Source of the DNA: Sphingomonas gei | GTDB lineage: Bacteria; Pseudomonadota; Alphaproteobacteria; Sphingomonadales; Sphingomonadaceae | Assembly (NCBI RefSeq): GCF_004792685.1 | Contig: NZ_SRXT01000007.1 | Coordinates: 248,001 to 312,000 of the forward strand | Reading direction: 5' to 3' | DNA length: 64,000 nt | Part shown: one piece after another, positions 52,308 to 61,470 of the stretch | How the letters are laid out: each line of letters begins with the position of its first letter | How positions within the stretch are numbered: the first letter of the stretch is position 1 | Notes under the pieces: generated by a model | Databases searched by the model: none | Seen by the model: only the letters and a program-made list of their open reading frames with translations | What the model was told of the DNA's origin: nothing | Made by a program: the position numbers and the translations under genes

Positions 52308-53078
52308 TCACGGCAGCGATGCCTGAACCAGCCAGCGCTCCGTGCCTTCGAGCCCTAGCGCTGAGAGGCGTCCGGATGCGAATGCGCCCGTGTCGATGCC
52401 GATGCGATTGGCATTCCAATCCACTTCGTCGGTGATCGTGTGGCCATGAACGATGATGCGCTCAAAAGGCTTGCGATAGGTGAGAAAGTCTCCTCGTATC
52501 CAGCGCAGATCCTTGGTCGTCTGTTCGGAGAGCGAGGAGTTTGGGCGGACGCCGGCATGGACGAAGGCGTAATCGCCGATGATGATCATGTCCTCGCTGC
52601 CCTCGAGGAAAACGCGATGTTCGGTGGGAACGCGCGCGATCAGAGCCTCCATCAATTCGGAATAGTCGAAGCCATCATATTCTGACGCGGTGATCCCGTA
52701 GCTCAGGATCGTTTCGCGGCCCCCGATCCGAGCAAGAAAGCGGAGAGCCTCGATATTTCCCGTCAGAGCTTGGAGGAATACTTCCTCATGATTTCCAACT
52801 AGCAGACGGACATCGCCCCTAACGCGCTGCAGTTGTAGCACGCGCTCGACTACTTGGGCGGATTCCGGACCTCGATCGATCAGGTCGCCGACGAAGATGA
52901 GAGTGGTTTGGGCGGCATCACGCTGCGCCTCGTCGGTGTCGATTCGCGCCAGCAATTGATCGAGCAGATCAAGGCGGCCATGGACGTCGCCGATCGCATA
53001 GATGCGTTGCCCGGGAGGTATCGCGCCGCGAAGCTCGGACGGGGGCGGCCGCTTTCGTCCTAAGAACTTGTGAAGCAT
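52308..53078 (-). CDS. metallophosphoesterase (serine/threonine phosphatase-like)
   Basis: A 256-residue phosphoesterase. The metal-site motifs are GDVHGR, GDLIDRGP and LVGNHEEV; HGHT follows near the C-terminus. The family includes bis(5'-nucleosyl)-tetraphosphatases and small protein phosphatases; substrate cannot be fixed. The Lys-rich N-terminus (MLHKFLGRKRPP) before IPPGQRIYAIGD is typical of sphingomonad members. ATG at 53078 was preferred to a TTG 22 codons upstream because that stretch is not family-like. It may act as a phosphatase in signalling or on the Wzc-type tyrosine kinase; the latter is speculation. Confidence 0.9.
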   Translation of the reverse strand: MLHKFLGRKRPPPSELRGAIPPGQRIYAIGDVHGRLDLLDQLLARIDTDEAQRDAAQTTLIFVGDLIDRGPESAQVVERVLQLQRVRGDVRLLVGNHEEVFLQALTGNIEALRFLARIGGRETILSYGITASEYDGFDYSELMEALIARVPTEHRVFLEGSEDMIIIGDYAFVHAGVRPNSSLSEQTTKDLRWIRGDFLTYRKPFERIIVHGHTITDEVDWNANRIGIDTGAFASGRLSALGLEGTERWLVQASLP

Positions 53079-53173
53079 CGAAACAAGCGATTTCCTGAAT
53101 GCAAATTCACTCGGCGGAGGTGGGGTTCGCCGCCCGGAGCGCAAGTGGGAACGAGCGCACGGGTTGAAGACTC

Positions 53174-53204
53174 AAAAAAATGGCGGCCATGAAGACCGCC
53201 ATTT
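53174..53204 (-). terminator. intrinsic terminator of the small exported-protein gene
   Basis: On the minus strand AAATGGCGG (53196-53204) pairs with CCGCCATTT (53178-53186) around a nine-base loop, followed by a run of T residues down to 53174. It lies 24 bases past the stop of the gene at 53228-53449. Confidence 0.85.
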
Positions 53205-53227
53205 CATATTCCGGATATCCGAAAAGC

Positions 53228-53449
53228 CTACGGGCTGTCGGGATCGTCGTCGTTGTTGGCGAGCGCAACCGCGCCGCCGATGATCGCGGCAGTGGCAAGC
53301 ACGCCAATGATTACGGCCGGGGCCAGCTCGCTATCCTTCTCGCTCGCCGTCGAGGCGCGCGAGAGCGACAGCTTGGAGGCCGGAGCCGCCATAACCGGGG
53401 TGGCAGCCATCGTAACGACCGCGGCCGCCGTAAGAAGCTTTGACAACAT
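53228..53449 (-). CDS. small exported or membrane protein, 73 residues, unknown function
   Basis: ATG at 53449 is preceded by GAGGGAG at good spacing. The protein has a signal peptide (LLTAAAVVTMAATPVMA), a short polar stretch and a second hydrophobic segment (PAVIIGVLATAAIIGGAVAL), ending in an acidic NNDDDPDSP tail. It may be a small single-pass membrane protein after signal cleavage. Its own terminator and a palindrome upstream mark it as a single-gene unit. I recognise no family. Longer frames further upstream lack a ribosome site. Confidence 0.8.
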   Translation of the reverse strand: MLSKLLTAAAVVTMAATPVMAAPASKLSLSRASTASEKDSELAPAVIIGVLATAAIIGGAVALANNDDDPDSP

Positions 53450-53805
53450 TATTCTACTCCCTCTTCGAGCTCCGGTGCTCTCGTCGGACGATCCTATGAC
53501 ATAGGACATCGCCAACGGCAACACCTCAAAATTCCAAGCTCACGACAAACTAGCTTTGCCGTTGCCTGAACGCAACACCGGTTCAGTTGATCCGAACTCT
53601 CTGCTCCACGACTTCGACCCGTGCCACGAGCGTATTCTATAACGCGGCGCAGCATTAGTGCCAAGGGGGTTAACGGAAGATGACTCTCAGCCGGACGGAT
53701 TTTTCAGCGAATACCCGCGCGTTGCGAGCCGCTTTTGCCGTATATGGTCGCGAGGCGAACAGCGGATCGCATTGTGAATGCGGGCGTGCAATGGCTAAAG
53801 GACCC
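53450..53805. other. divergent gap between the small exported protein and the M48 protease
   Basis: These 356 bases should carry promoters for both flanking genes. The only distinct element is a 15-base palindrome at 53492-53506. An in-frame ATG at 53680 could extend the protease N-terminus, but the added residues do not look like protein. Confidence 0.5.
53492..53506. promoter_or_regulatory. 15-base palindrome, candidate operator
   Basis: TCCTATGACATAGGA is a perfect palindrome around a central A, 43-57 bases upstream of the start of the small exported-protein gene. Position and symmetry fit a dimeric regulator site. No further copy was found by eye. Confidence 0.4.
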
Positions 53806-54864
53806 ATGGACTTTACTCTCCTTCGCAGCACGCGCCGTGCAATGCGGCATACTCCCCTTGCGGCCTGTCTCGCCTTGTCGCTCGCGGGACCTTCGGGGCC
53901 AGCCAATGCAGGGCAGGACCGGCAGACATTCGAGGCGGTCAGGGAGGCAGACCTCAAGCTGGCGACCATCGGCTGGCGCCTGGCAGTGTCGAACGCACCG
54001 CTATGCGACCGGCTCGAGCCCGGAACCGGCTTGCAGCTTCATACGCTCGACCAGTTCGAGGCTGGATCCCGCGCCGCCGCAGCGGCGCATTTCGGCTTCG
54101 CGGCGGCCGTCGCGGTCGAGGGCGTGGTAGTCGGTAGTCCGGCAGAGCATGCCGGCATTCGCCCGGACGATTCGCTGGTCCGCATAGGCTCGATCGACAT
54201 CGCTGCGCTGCAGGGGCAGCCGGGGACTACGCAACGGCTTGTCGCGGCACAGCTCGCGATTGCAAACCTGCCCCCCGGCGCGCCGATCGAGGTCGAGGCG
54301 ATTCGTGCCGGCGCGCCCGTCAAGGCCACGCTCCAGCCCATCCCGGCATGCCGCTCGCGCTTCGAACTGTTCCTTACGAGTGGCTATAACGCCTCGGCCG
54401 ACGGCACGATGGTGAAGATCAGCTCGCAGTTCCTCGAGGTCTATACGCCCGAACAGGCCGCCGCGGCGGTCGCGCACGAATTTTCGCACAACATCCTGCA
54501 CCACCGCGATCGTCTGGAGGCGCGTGGGGTGGATTTCGGCATGCTCTCCGGCTTCGGTGCCAATGTGAAATATTTCCGCCAGACCGAGCTCCAGGCGGAC
54601 CTGCTTTCGGTGTATCTGCTTGCCAATGCCGGCTATCCGCCACGCGCATCGATCGCATTCTGGCAGCGTTTCGGGCCGAGCAAGGCGGGCGGGATCTTTC
54701 GCAGCCGATCGCACCCGCATTGGCGCGATCGCGTCAAAACGCTCGAGGCGGAAGTCGCGAAGCTCGAGACGATTTCGGCGAGGCCGATGATTCCCGGGCT
54801 GATCGCCGAACGCAGCCAGCCGCTGAGCGGCGATTGGCAGTCGCTGCTGATCCGGAACAAATAG
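53806..54864 (+). CDS. exported M48-family zinc metalloprotease with PDZ-like region
   Basis: A 352-residue protein with a signal peptide (ACLALSLAGPSGPANA). Residues ~90-175 look like a PDZ domain (VVVGSPAEHAGIRPDDSLVRIG). The zinc motif is AVAHEFSHNILHH, with a likely third ligand Glu in QTELQADLLSVYLL, as in M48 (BepA/LoiP-type) peptidases. It probably acts in the periplasm in protein quality control. ATG at 53806 has AAAGGA three bases before it; ATGs at 53680 and 53842 are alternatives, the latter also leaving a signal peptide. It is convergent with wecC. Confidence 0.87.
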   Translation: MDFTLLRSTRRAMRHTPLAACLALSLAGPSGPANAGQDRQTFEAVREADLKLATIGWRLAVSNAPLCDRLEPGTGLQLHTLDQFEAGSRAAAAAHFGFAAAVAVEGVVVGSPAEHAGIRPDDSLVRIGSIDIAALQGQPGTTQRLVAAQLAIANLPPGAPIEVEAIRAGAPVKATLQPIPACRSRFELFLTSGYNASADGTMVKISSQFLEVYTPEQAAAAVAHEFSHNILHHRDRLEARGVDFGMLSGFGANVKYFRQTELQADLLSVYLLANAGYPPRASIAFWQRFGPSKAGGIFRSRSHPHWRDRVKTLEAEVAKLETISARPMIPGLIAERSQPLSGDWQSLLIRNK

Positions 54865-54869
54865 CGCGA

Positions 54870-56165
54870 TCAGCTGGCCAGGCGAAGCGACTCGTTCCAC
54901 GCCACTTGGGGCTGATCGGGCCAGATGCCGCGGGTGTCGTAAACGCGCTTTTCGGCGCGCTCATCGAGCGGGATCGAGCGAAACACGTCGTGATCGACGA
55001 GCACGACGAACGCGCCGCAGGTTTCGATCGCCGCGTCGATGTCGGTCAACGCGGCGCCGGTGCCGTCGAAGGCCGCGGGAAGCACAGCGGCATAGGGCTC
55101 GACGATCGCCACGCGTTCGCCGAAGCGGCGCGCCAACTCCAATGCGACCTTGAGCGCCGGGCTTTCGCGGAAATCGTCGATATTGGCCTTGAAGGCGAGA
55201 CCGAGGCAAGCGACACGAGCCTTGGGACTGGCCTCGATCATCGCCGTTGCGCGCGCGACGACGTGCTCGATCTTGCCGTCATTCACTTCGCGCGCAGTGC
55301 GGATCAGCGGAGTCTGCTCGGGGGCCGCGCTGACCAGGAACCAGGGGTCTACCGCGATGCAGTGCCCGCCGACGCCCGGTCCCGGCGAAAGAATGTTGAC
55401 GCGCGGGTGGCGGTTGGCGAGGCGGATGACTTCCCAGACGTCGACGCCCATGTGATCGGCGACGAGCGACAATTCGTTGGCGAAGGCAATGTTGACGTCG
55501 CGGAACGCATTTTCGGCGAGCTTGGTCATCTCGGCCGCCTTGGCGGTGGTCGTCACGCAGGCGCCGCGGACGAAACGGCGATAGAATTGCAACGCCTTGC
55601 GGGCGCAGCGCGGCGTGACGCCGCCGATGACTCGGTCATTGTCGATCAGCTCGACGAGGATGCGGCCGGGCAGCACGCGCTCAGGACAGTAAGCGATCGC
55701 GACGTCGGGGCTGCCCACGCTATGGCCGGGGATCTTGAGATCGGGGCGCAGCTCGGCGAGCAAGGCGGCGACCTTCTCGGTGGTGCCGACGGGCGAGGTC
55801 GATTCGAGCACGACGACATCGCCGGGCTTGAGCACGATCGCGACGTTGGTGGCGGCCTTGAGGACATAGCCGATGTCGGGAGCATGGTCCTCGCCGAATG
55901 GCGTGGGGACGGCGATGACGAAGACGTCGGCGGGCTCGATCTGCAGCGAAGCACGCAGATTGCCGCGTGCCACGACGCCCGAGACGAGGCCGTCGAGATC
56001 GATTTCCTCGATATGGACCCGGCCCGAATTGACCGTGTCGACCACCGACTGGTGGACGTCGACGCCGAGCACCTTGGCGCCGGTGCGCGCGATCACGGCG
56101 GCGGTGGGAAGGCCGATATAGCCGAGGCCGAGAACGGCGACCTTGAGCTCAGAGTCCGAAACCAT
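54870..56165 (-). CDS. wecC: UDP-N-acetyl-D-mannosamine dehydrogenase
   Basis: A 431-residue UDP-sugar dehydrogenase. The Rossmann motif is AVLGLGYIGLPTA, the middle region has AENAFRDVNIAFANELS, and the catalytic Cys is in GPGVGGHCIAVDPWF, the WecC form. It oxidises UDP-ManNAc to UDP-ManNAcA, an acidic building block. ATG at 56165 gives the usual start; it lies 17 bases inside the wecB 3' end, so the two are coupled. The wecB product supplies the substrate. It is also a possible precursor of the diacetamido uronates that WbpG-type enzymes modify. Confidence 0.93.
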   Translation of the reverse strand: MVSDSELKVAVLGLGYIGLPTAAVIARTGAKVLGVDVHQSVVDTVNSGRVHIEEIDLDGLVSGVVARGNLRASLQIEPADVFVIAVPTPFGEDHAPDIGYVLKAATNVAIVLKPGDVVVLESTSPVGTTEKVAALLAELRPDLKIPGHSVGSPDVAIAYCPERVLPGRILVELIDNDRVIGGVTPRCARKALQFYRRFVRGACVTTTAKAAEMTKLAENAFRDVNIAFANELSLVADHMGVDVWEVIRLANRHPRVNILSPGPGVGGHCIAVDPWFLVSAAPEQTPLIRTAREVNDGKIEHVVARATAMIEASPKARVACLGLAFKANIDDFRESPALKVALELARRFGERVAIVEPYAAVLPAAFDGTGAALTDIDAAIETCGAFVVLVDHDVFRSIPLDERAEKRVYDTRGIWPDQPQVAWNESLRLAS

Positions 56166-57279
56166 GTGCGACGATCCCCGCAATTCGCTCTGCGGCATGG
56201 CCGTCGCCGAACGGATTGTGGGCGCGCGCCATGGCAGAATAAGCCTGGGGTACGTCGAGGAGGGTTGAGATTTCGGAAACGATGCGGTCGGGATCGGTGC
56301 CGACCAGCTTCGCGGTGCCTGCCGCGACGCCTTCGGGGCGCTCGGTGGTCTCGCGCATCACCAGCACCGGCTTGCCCAGAGCGGGGGCCTCTTCCTGCAC
56401 ACCACCCGAATCGCTGAGCACGATTTCGGTCATGCCGAGCGCTCGAATGAAATGCGGATAGTCGAGCGGATCGATTCGGCAGATATTGGCCCGATCGCCG
56501 AGCAGGCGGTCCATCACCGACACCACATTGGGGTTGGGATGCATCGGGAACAGCACTGCCGTGTCGGGCCGGGCGGCGATCCGGGCGATGGCATCGGCGA
56601 TCCCGGCCATGCCGTCGCCGAAATTCTCGCGGCGATGGGTGGTGACGAGGATCAGCCGCTTGCCGGCGAAGCGCTCCGCTATCGCATCCAGCCCGGAGGC
56701 GAGCGACGGATCGGCCTCGATCCGGGCACGGGTGGTATGGAGCGCGTCGATGACGGTGTTGCCGGTCACATGGATCATCGTCGAGTCGATATTCTCGCGG
56801 CGCAGCGCCTCGGCGGCGGTTTCCGTAGGGGCGAAATGCTGGTCGGCGATCGGCGCGACGATGCGGCGGTTCACTTCTTCGGGCCAGGGCTGGTAGATGT
56901 CGCCCGAGCGCAGCCCCGCCTCGACATGGCCGACCGGGATTTTCCGGTAATAAGCGACGAGCGCACCGACCATCGCAGTGGCGGTATCGCCCTGGACGAG
57001 GACACGATCAGGTTTTTCGACGTCGAGTACCCGGCCCAGACCGGTGAGCAGGCGCGCGGTGAGTTCGTCGAGCGACTGGCCGGGGGTCATCACGTCGAGA
57101 TCGAAATCGGGAAGGATCCCGGCGATTGCGAGCACTTGATCGAGCAGCCCGCGATGCTGCGCAGTGACGCAGGTACGGACGTGCATCCCGCCCTGGGCTC
57201 GCAGCGCCTGGACGACGGGGAACAGCTTGATCGCTTCGGGGCGCGTGCCGAACACGACGAGGACCTTGGGTGCGGACAT
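56149..57279 (-). CDS. wecB: UDP-N-acetylglucosamine 2-epimerase (non-hydrolysing)
   Basis: A 376-residue GT-B epimerase beginning VLVVFGTRPEAIKLFPVV, the WecB signature; QGDTATAMVGAL, HVEAGLRSGD, TTHRRENFGD and SDSGGVQEEAPALGKPVLVMR are further conserved stretches. It interconverts UDP-GlcNAc and UDP-ManNAc without hydrolysis and feeds WecC. It differs clearly from the NeuC-type protein at 45858. Upstream is a 288-base gap without a recognised gene. Confidence 0.95.
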   Translation of the reverse strand: MSAPKVLVVFGTRPEAIKLFPVVQALRAQGGMHVRTCVTAQHRGLLDQVLAIAGILPDFDLDVMTPGQSLDELTARLLTGLGRVLDVEKPDRVLVQGDTATAMVGALVAYYRKIPVGHVEAGLRSGDIYQPWPEEVNRRIVAPIADQHFAPTETAAEALRRENIDSTMIHVTGNTVIDALHTTRARIEADPSLASGLDAIAERFAGKRLILVTTHRRENFGDGMAGIADAIARIAARPDTAVLFPMHPNPNVVSVMDRLLGDRANICRIDPLDYPHFIRALGMTEIVLSDSGGVQEEAPALGKPVLVMRETTERPEGVAAGTAKLVGTDPDRIVSEISTLLDVPQAYSAMARAHNPFGDGHAAERIAGIVAHGFGL

Positions 57280-57567
57280 GGCGCTTTGCTTAGCGCGCGA
57301 TGCTTAAGAGCGGGATAAGCGCGCGGTCAGGAACGATCGAACGTCGGAATATCGGACCGGCGTTCGGGCGTTCCTGGCGGCGCGCTCGCGGTGGTCGACC
57401 TAACTTGACTCGATTCGCATGTTTTCGGGCGGAAGCGGTGGCACTTCGGTCCACGGTGCGAGAGGTGGCGCCGTCACGAGCGATGTTGGAGCGGGGTTCC
57501 GCAATGTCAAAGGGCGGCCGGCAATGCCGACCGCTCAGGCGCACACCAAATCTTACCCGGCCGGCAG

Positions 57568-58017
57568 TCAGGCGGGCTGCTCGACTTGATCGAGATAGGC
57601 GCCATAGCCTTCCGCTTCCATCGCCGCGCGCGGGACGAAGCGCAGCGACGCCGAGTTGATGCAGTAACGCAGCCCGCCGCGATCGCGCGGGCCATCGTCG
57701 AAGACATGGCCGAGATGGCTGTCGCCATTCGCCGAGCGGACTTCGGTACGTACCATGCCGAGGCTGGCGTCGCGCAGTTCGGCGACGTTGGCGGGCTCGA
57801 TCGGCTTGGTGAAGCTCGGCCACCCGCAGCCGGACTCGTATTTGTCGGAGGAGGCGAACAACGGTTCGCCGGAAACGATATCGACGTAGATACCCGGTTC
57901 CTTGTTGTTTAGATATTTTCCGGTGCCGGGGCGCTCGGTGCCGCTTTGCTGGGTGACGCGAAACTCTTCTGACGACAGGGCGGCAACCGCTTCCGGGGTC
58001 TTGCGATATTGAGTCAT
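57568..58017 (-). CDS. msrB: peptide-methionine (R)-S-oxide reductase
   Basis: A 149-residue MsrB. The core reads GCGWPSFTKPI, SHLGHVFDDGP and GLRYCINSASLRF, with the catalytic Cys in the last. The paired CxxC zinc sites seen in many MsrB proteins are absent (YESGCGWPSF carries one Cys), so this is the zinc-free type. It reduces the R form of methionine sulfoxide in proteins with thioredoxin. ATG at 58017 is the family start. It stands alone, divergent from the small gene at 58101. Confidence 0.96.
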   Translation of the reverse strand: MTQYRKTPEAVAALSSEEFRVTQQSGTERPGTGKYLNNKEPGIYVDIVSGEPLFASSDKYESGCGWPSFTKPIEPANVAELRDASLGMVRTEVRSANGDSHLGHVFDDGPRDRGGLRYCINSASLRFVPRAAMEAEGYGAYLDQVEQPA

Positions 58018-58100
58018 GCGAACCTCCGTTTCGCCGCTTTATGTAGGGATGCCGAGGCGCCGCTTCCACCAGCACCGCGCGATCGGCTATCGGCGCGGCC

Positions 58101-58364
58101 ATGACCAAGAAGAAGCGCTTCCTCACGGCGACGTTGCCCGATGGTTATGTCAAGACGATCGGGCCGACCGCCGCGCCGTTCACGCATTACTGGCGCATCG
58201 TCGCGCATCTGGGCGGCGGACGCACCGAAGTGTTCTGGGGGCACGCCAAATCGTTGCGCGAGGCGAAGGGCAAAGAGGCGGCGACCGCGGAGGCTGCGAA
58301 GCAACGCGGCTGGGAACGCTGTGACTTCGAGATCGTCGCGCTGGTCGAGTCCGACGAGCGCTAG
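58101..58364 (+). CDS. conserved-looking small protein, 87 residues, unknown function
   Basis: A basic, soluble 87-residue protein (MTKKKRFLTATLPDGYVKTI) rich in Lys and Arg with repeated alanine-rich helix toward the end. No membrane segment or known motif. Codon use is like that of real genes in the window (GC-rich third positions). There is no strong ribosome site before the ATG. It is flanked by msrB, divergent, and a lipoprotein gene. Function unknown. Confidence 0.6.
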   Translation: MTKKKRFLTATLPDGYVKTIGPTAAPFTHYWRIVAHLGGGRTEVFWGHAKSLREAKGKEAATAEAAKQRGWERCDFEIVALVESDER

Positions 58365-58493
58365 CAATCCGGCATCGGATGAGCGGGCACGGCCTTCACA
58401 GATGTCGATGGGATTCAATTGCTTGCGGCAAGCAAATATGGCATCTGCTCGTCCCCGTTTGAGGTCTTTGACCTGGCCAGACAAGGGATCGAC

Positions 58494-60011
58494 ATGCGTT
58501 GCGTATCAAACTTTGCAAGCCGATCCCTGCTCGTGCCCGCGCTCGTCTCGCTCGCGGTGCTGAGCGCCTGCGACAATGACGGCGGGCCAGCGTCGGCACC
58601 CGCACCCACGCCTACCCCCGCTCCGGTCAACACGGCGCCGTCCTTCACCTCGGCGGTGACGGTCAACGTGCCCGAAGGGCAAACCGCGCCATTCTATAAC
58701 GCCGTCGCAGTGGATGCGCAGGGCACGGCCGTCTCCTACGCAATCAGCGGTGGTGCCGATGCCGCGCGCTTCACGATTAATTCCACCACCGGCGGGATCA
58801 GTTTTCGCGCTGCACCCGATTTCGAGATCCCGGCGGACGCGGACGGCAACAATGTCTATGTCGTTCAATTGACGGCGTCGGATGGTGTGTTGACCAGCGC
58901 CACCTTCGTGTTGTCGATAACGGTGACCGATGATCCAGGCAACGGCGTGCGGGCACGCCGGGTGGCGAGCGGGCTCAACGACGCGCGGCAACTCAACGCG
59001 ATTCCCGACGGGTCGGGTCGCCTGTTCGCCGTCGAGCGTGGCGGATTGATCAGGATCGTCGATCCCGCCTCGGGCGCGATCGCGGCGACGCCGTTCCTCG
59101 ATATATCGGCCAGCCTCACCAGCGCCACCGATCGGGGCCTCCAGGGCTTCGCCCTGGCTCCGGATTTCGCAACATCCGGAACCTTCTATGTAGCATTCTT
59201 CAACAGCGCTAACGCAGTGGAGGTGCGGCGATACCGGACGCCGGCCGGCAATCGCGACCAGGCCGATCCTGCCTCTTCGGACACGATAATGCTGTTGCCG
59301 CATCCGGTCGCCGGCTATCCCGGCACCTGGCTCGGCTTTGACAATGACGGCATGCTGTTCGTCGCGAACCCGGCCAGCAGCGGGCAGCCGCTCGGCGCCA
59401 AGATTTTGCGGATCAACGTCAACGGCGACGCCTTTCCCGGTGATCCGAACCGTGACTATGCGATTCCCGCCGACAATCCCGAGCCCGACGGCGCAACCCC
59501 AGAGGTCTGGGTGTTGGGCATCACCAATGTGCGTGGCGCGAGCGTCGATCCGGTTACCAACAAGCTCTGGATTGCGGACCAGGAAAGCCGTGCGCCGGTC
59601 TATTATCGCGTCTCTCCCAGCGACAAGGGGAAGACCGCTTACAGCGGCAGCTTCTGCGCCGTGACTGACTCGATGCTGCCCCAACCCGAGGGCACGATCC
59701 GGTGGTGGCGCGACTATGCCGCATGCGCGTCGCCCCTCTTTACAACCGGTTCAACCGGCGGCCTCGTCTATCGCGGCCCGGTCGAGGCGCTCCAGGGAAC
59801 CTACTTCTGGGGGTACCGCTATGGCAATGGAGCGGGCGTCGCGGCTTACAATCTGGTCGGGCGCCCAGTGCCCGGCTTTCAGTTAATCCCCGGGTCCGGA
59901 ACCCCGTTCGTAGCCGCCGGGAGGGAGATCAATGCATTGGGAGAGGATCAGAGCCGCAATCTGTACGTGGCCAATGGCGATGGAGAGGTTTTCATCCTCG
60001 AAGGCGCGTGA
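58494..60011 (+). CDS. lipoprotein with cadherin-like and sugar dehydrogenase-type beta-propeller domains
   Basis: A 505-residue lipoprotein: the signal peptide ends in LSAC. A Pro/Thr-rich linker (PAPTPTPAPV) is followed by a cadherin-like domain (~45-150: APSFTSAVTVNVPEG ... PDFEIPADADGNNVYVVQLTASDG, the last being a calcium-type motif). The C-terminal half is a PQQ-dependent glucose/sorbosone dehydrogenase-like propeller (LQGFALAPDF, DNDGMLFVANP). Whether it keeps PQQ binding is unclear. It should sit in the outer membrane facing the periplasm or surface. ATG at 58494 has GGGA before it and gives a clean signal; upstream in-frame codons are less likely. Confidence 0.85.
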   Translation: MRCVSNFASRSLLVPALVSLAVLSACDNDGGPASAPAPTPTPAPVNTAPSFTSAVTVNVPEGQTAPFYNAVAVDAQGTAVSYAISGGADAARFTINSTTGGISFRAAPDFEIPADADGNNVYVVQLTASDGVLTSATFVLSITVTDDPGNGVRARRVASGLNDARQLNAIPDGSGRLFAVERGGLIRIVDPASGAIAATPFLDISASLTSATDRGLQGFALAPDFATSGTFYVAFFNSANAVEVRRYRTPAGNRDQADPASSDTIMLLPHPVAGYPGTWLGFDNDGMLFVANPASSGQPLGAKILRINVNGDAFPGDPNRDYAIPADNPEPDGATPEVWVLGITNVRGASVDPVTNKLWIADQESRAPVYYRVSPSDKGKTAYSGSFCAVTDSMLPQPEGTIRWWRDYAACASPLFTTGSTGGLVYRGPVEALQGTYFWGYRYGNGAGVAAYNLVGRPVPGFQLIPGSGTPFVAAGREINALGEDQSRNLYVANGDGEVFILEGA

Positions 60012-60068
60012 ACAAGCGGGTTTGGCTGGCACCGACCGGACCGGCGGCAATATCCGGGGCCAGCCTGG

Positions 60069-61415
60069 TCAGGCGCGGACGACCTTGCTGCTGACGATCC
60101 CGCCTTTGCCGCAGGCATTGCGCGTGTCGATCACCAGCGGCGCGGCCTCGACTAAGGCCGCATAGTCCACGGAATCGTGGTCGGTGGCGATCAGCACGGC
60201 GTCATAGCGGGCGAGCGCCGCCACGTCCCAGGCCACGCCGTGGCGATAGTTGAGTGTCGGATGTTCGCGCGTGCCGTTGATCTGGGCGACGTGCGGATCG
60301 TGGAAGTCGGCGGTGGCACCGCGGGCCTCGATCATCTCCATCAGGCGGAGCGACGGGCTTTCGCGAATGTCGTCGACATTCTTCTTGTAGGCGACTCCGA
60401 GCACGAGGATGCGCGCACCGCGCAAGCCCCGGCCAAAGCGTGCGTCAAGCGTGTCTGACATCACCCGGATCACATGCTGCGGCATGTCGGCATTGATCTG
60501 GCCGGCGAGCTCGATGAACTTGGTGTGCTGGTTGAACTCGCGTGCCTTCCACGTGAGGTAGAATGGGTCGATCGGGATGCAGTGCCCGCCGAGCCCCGGG
60601 CCCGGATAGAAGGGCATGAAGCCGAACGGCTTGGTCTTGGCCGCGTCGATCACTTCCCATACGTCGATGTCCATCGCGGTGAAGATGAGCTTGAGTTCGT
60701 TGACCAAAGCGATGTTGACTGCGCGGAACACGTTCTCGGTGATCTTCACCGCCTCCGCAGTCGCGGCGGAAGATACCGCGATGGTCTGCGGCACGACGTG
60801 CTTGTACAGGGCCAGCGCAAGATCTGCCGAGACTTTGTCGTCGGCGCCGACGACCTTGGGGATCTGGGTCGTCGAATAGGTCGGGTTGCCGGGATCCTCT
60901 CGCTCAGGTGAGTAAGCGAGGAAGAAGTCCTTGCCGGCGACCAGTCCGCCGGCCTCGAGGATCGGCTGCATCACTTCGCGAGTCGTGCCGGGATAGGTGG
61001 TCGATTCGAGGATGACGAGCTGGCCTTTGCGCAGCGTCTTGGCGATCGCAGCGGTTGTCGCCTCGACATATCGGAGGTCGGGCTCGAGATGGCGGGTCAG
61101 CGGGGTGGGGACGCAGATCAGCAGCACGTCGGCCTCGCCGAGCCGGCTCAGGTCCGACGTGGCGTCCAAGCGTTTGGCCTCGACCTGGGGAGCGATACGG
61201 GCGCCCTCGATGTGCTTGATGTAGCTCTCGCCCGCCTTGAGCGCGTTGATCTTGGCGTCGTCGAGATCGAAGGCGAGCACCGGGCATTGCGCCTCGCAAA
61301 AGGCAACCGCAAGCGGCAGGCCGACATAGCCCATGCCGATCACGCCGATCTTGGCGGTCCCGCCTTCGATACGCGACTGGAGCTTCAATCCGTGCGCCGG
61401 CCATTCGATACTCAT
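60069..61415 (-). CDS. nucleotide sugar dehydrogenase, WbpA/TviB type
   Basis: A 448-residue UDP-sugar dehydrogenase. The Rossmann motif is VIGMGYVGLPLAVAF and the active-site Cys is in GPGLGGHCIPIDPFYLTWKA, the form of UDP-GlcNAc 6-dehydrogenases (WbpA, WbpO, TviB). It should oxidise UDP-GlcNAc or UDP-GalNAc to the uronate. This is the third such enzyme of the window, after Ugd and WecC, and its product could be used together with the amidotransferase set. It lies 55 bases downstream of the epimerase gene on the same strand, likely an operon. Confidence 0.92.
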   Translation of the reverse strand: MSIEWPAHGLKLQSRIEGGTAKIGVIGMGYVGLPLAVAFCEAQCPVLAFDLDDAKINALKAGESYIKHIEGARIAPQVEAKRLDATSDLSRLGEADVLLICVPTPLTRHLEPDLRYVEATTAAIAKTLRKGQLVILESTTYPGTTREVMQPILEAGGLVAGKDFFLAYSPEREDPGNPTYSTTQIPKVVGADDKVSADLALALYKHVVPQTIAVSSAATAEAVKITENVFRAVNIALVNELKLIFTAMDIDVWEVIDAAKTKPFGFMPFYPGPGLGGHCIPIDPFYLTWKAREFNQHTKFIELAGQINADMPQHVIRVMSDTLDARFGRGLRGARILVLGVAYKKNVDDIRESPSLRLMEMIEARGATADFHDPHVAQINGTREHPTLNYRHGVAWDVAALARYDAVLIATDHDSVDYAALVEAAPLVIDTRNACGKGGIVSSKVVRA

Positions 61416-61470
61416 CTTGATCCCCGTCAGCGATCGTGCCTTTGCGGCACGCTATCGCCCGGCGGGGGTT

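Noticed and set aside
57290..58126. Minus-strand frame of 278 codons
   Set aside because: It overlaps msrB in another frame and is Arg-rich without motifs.
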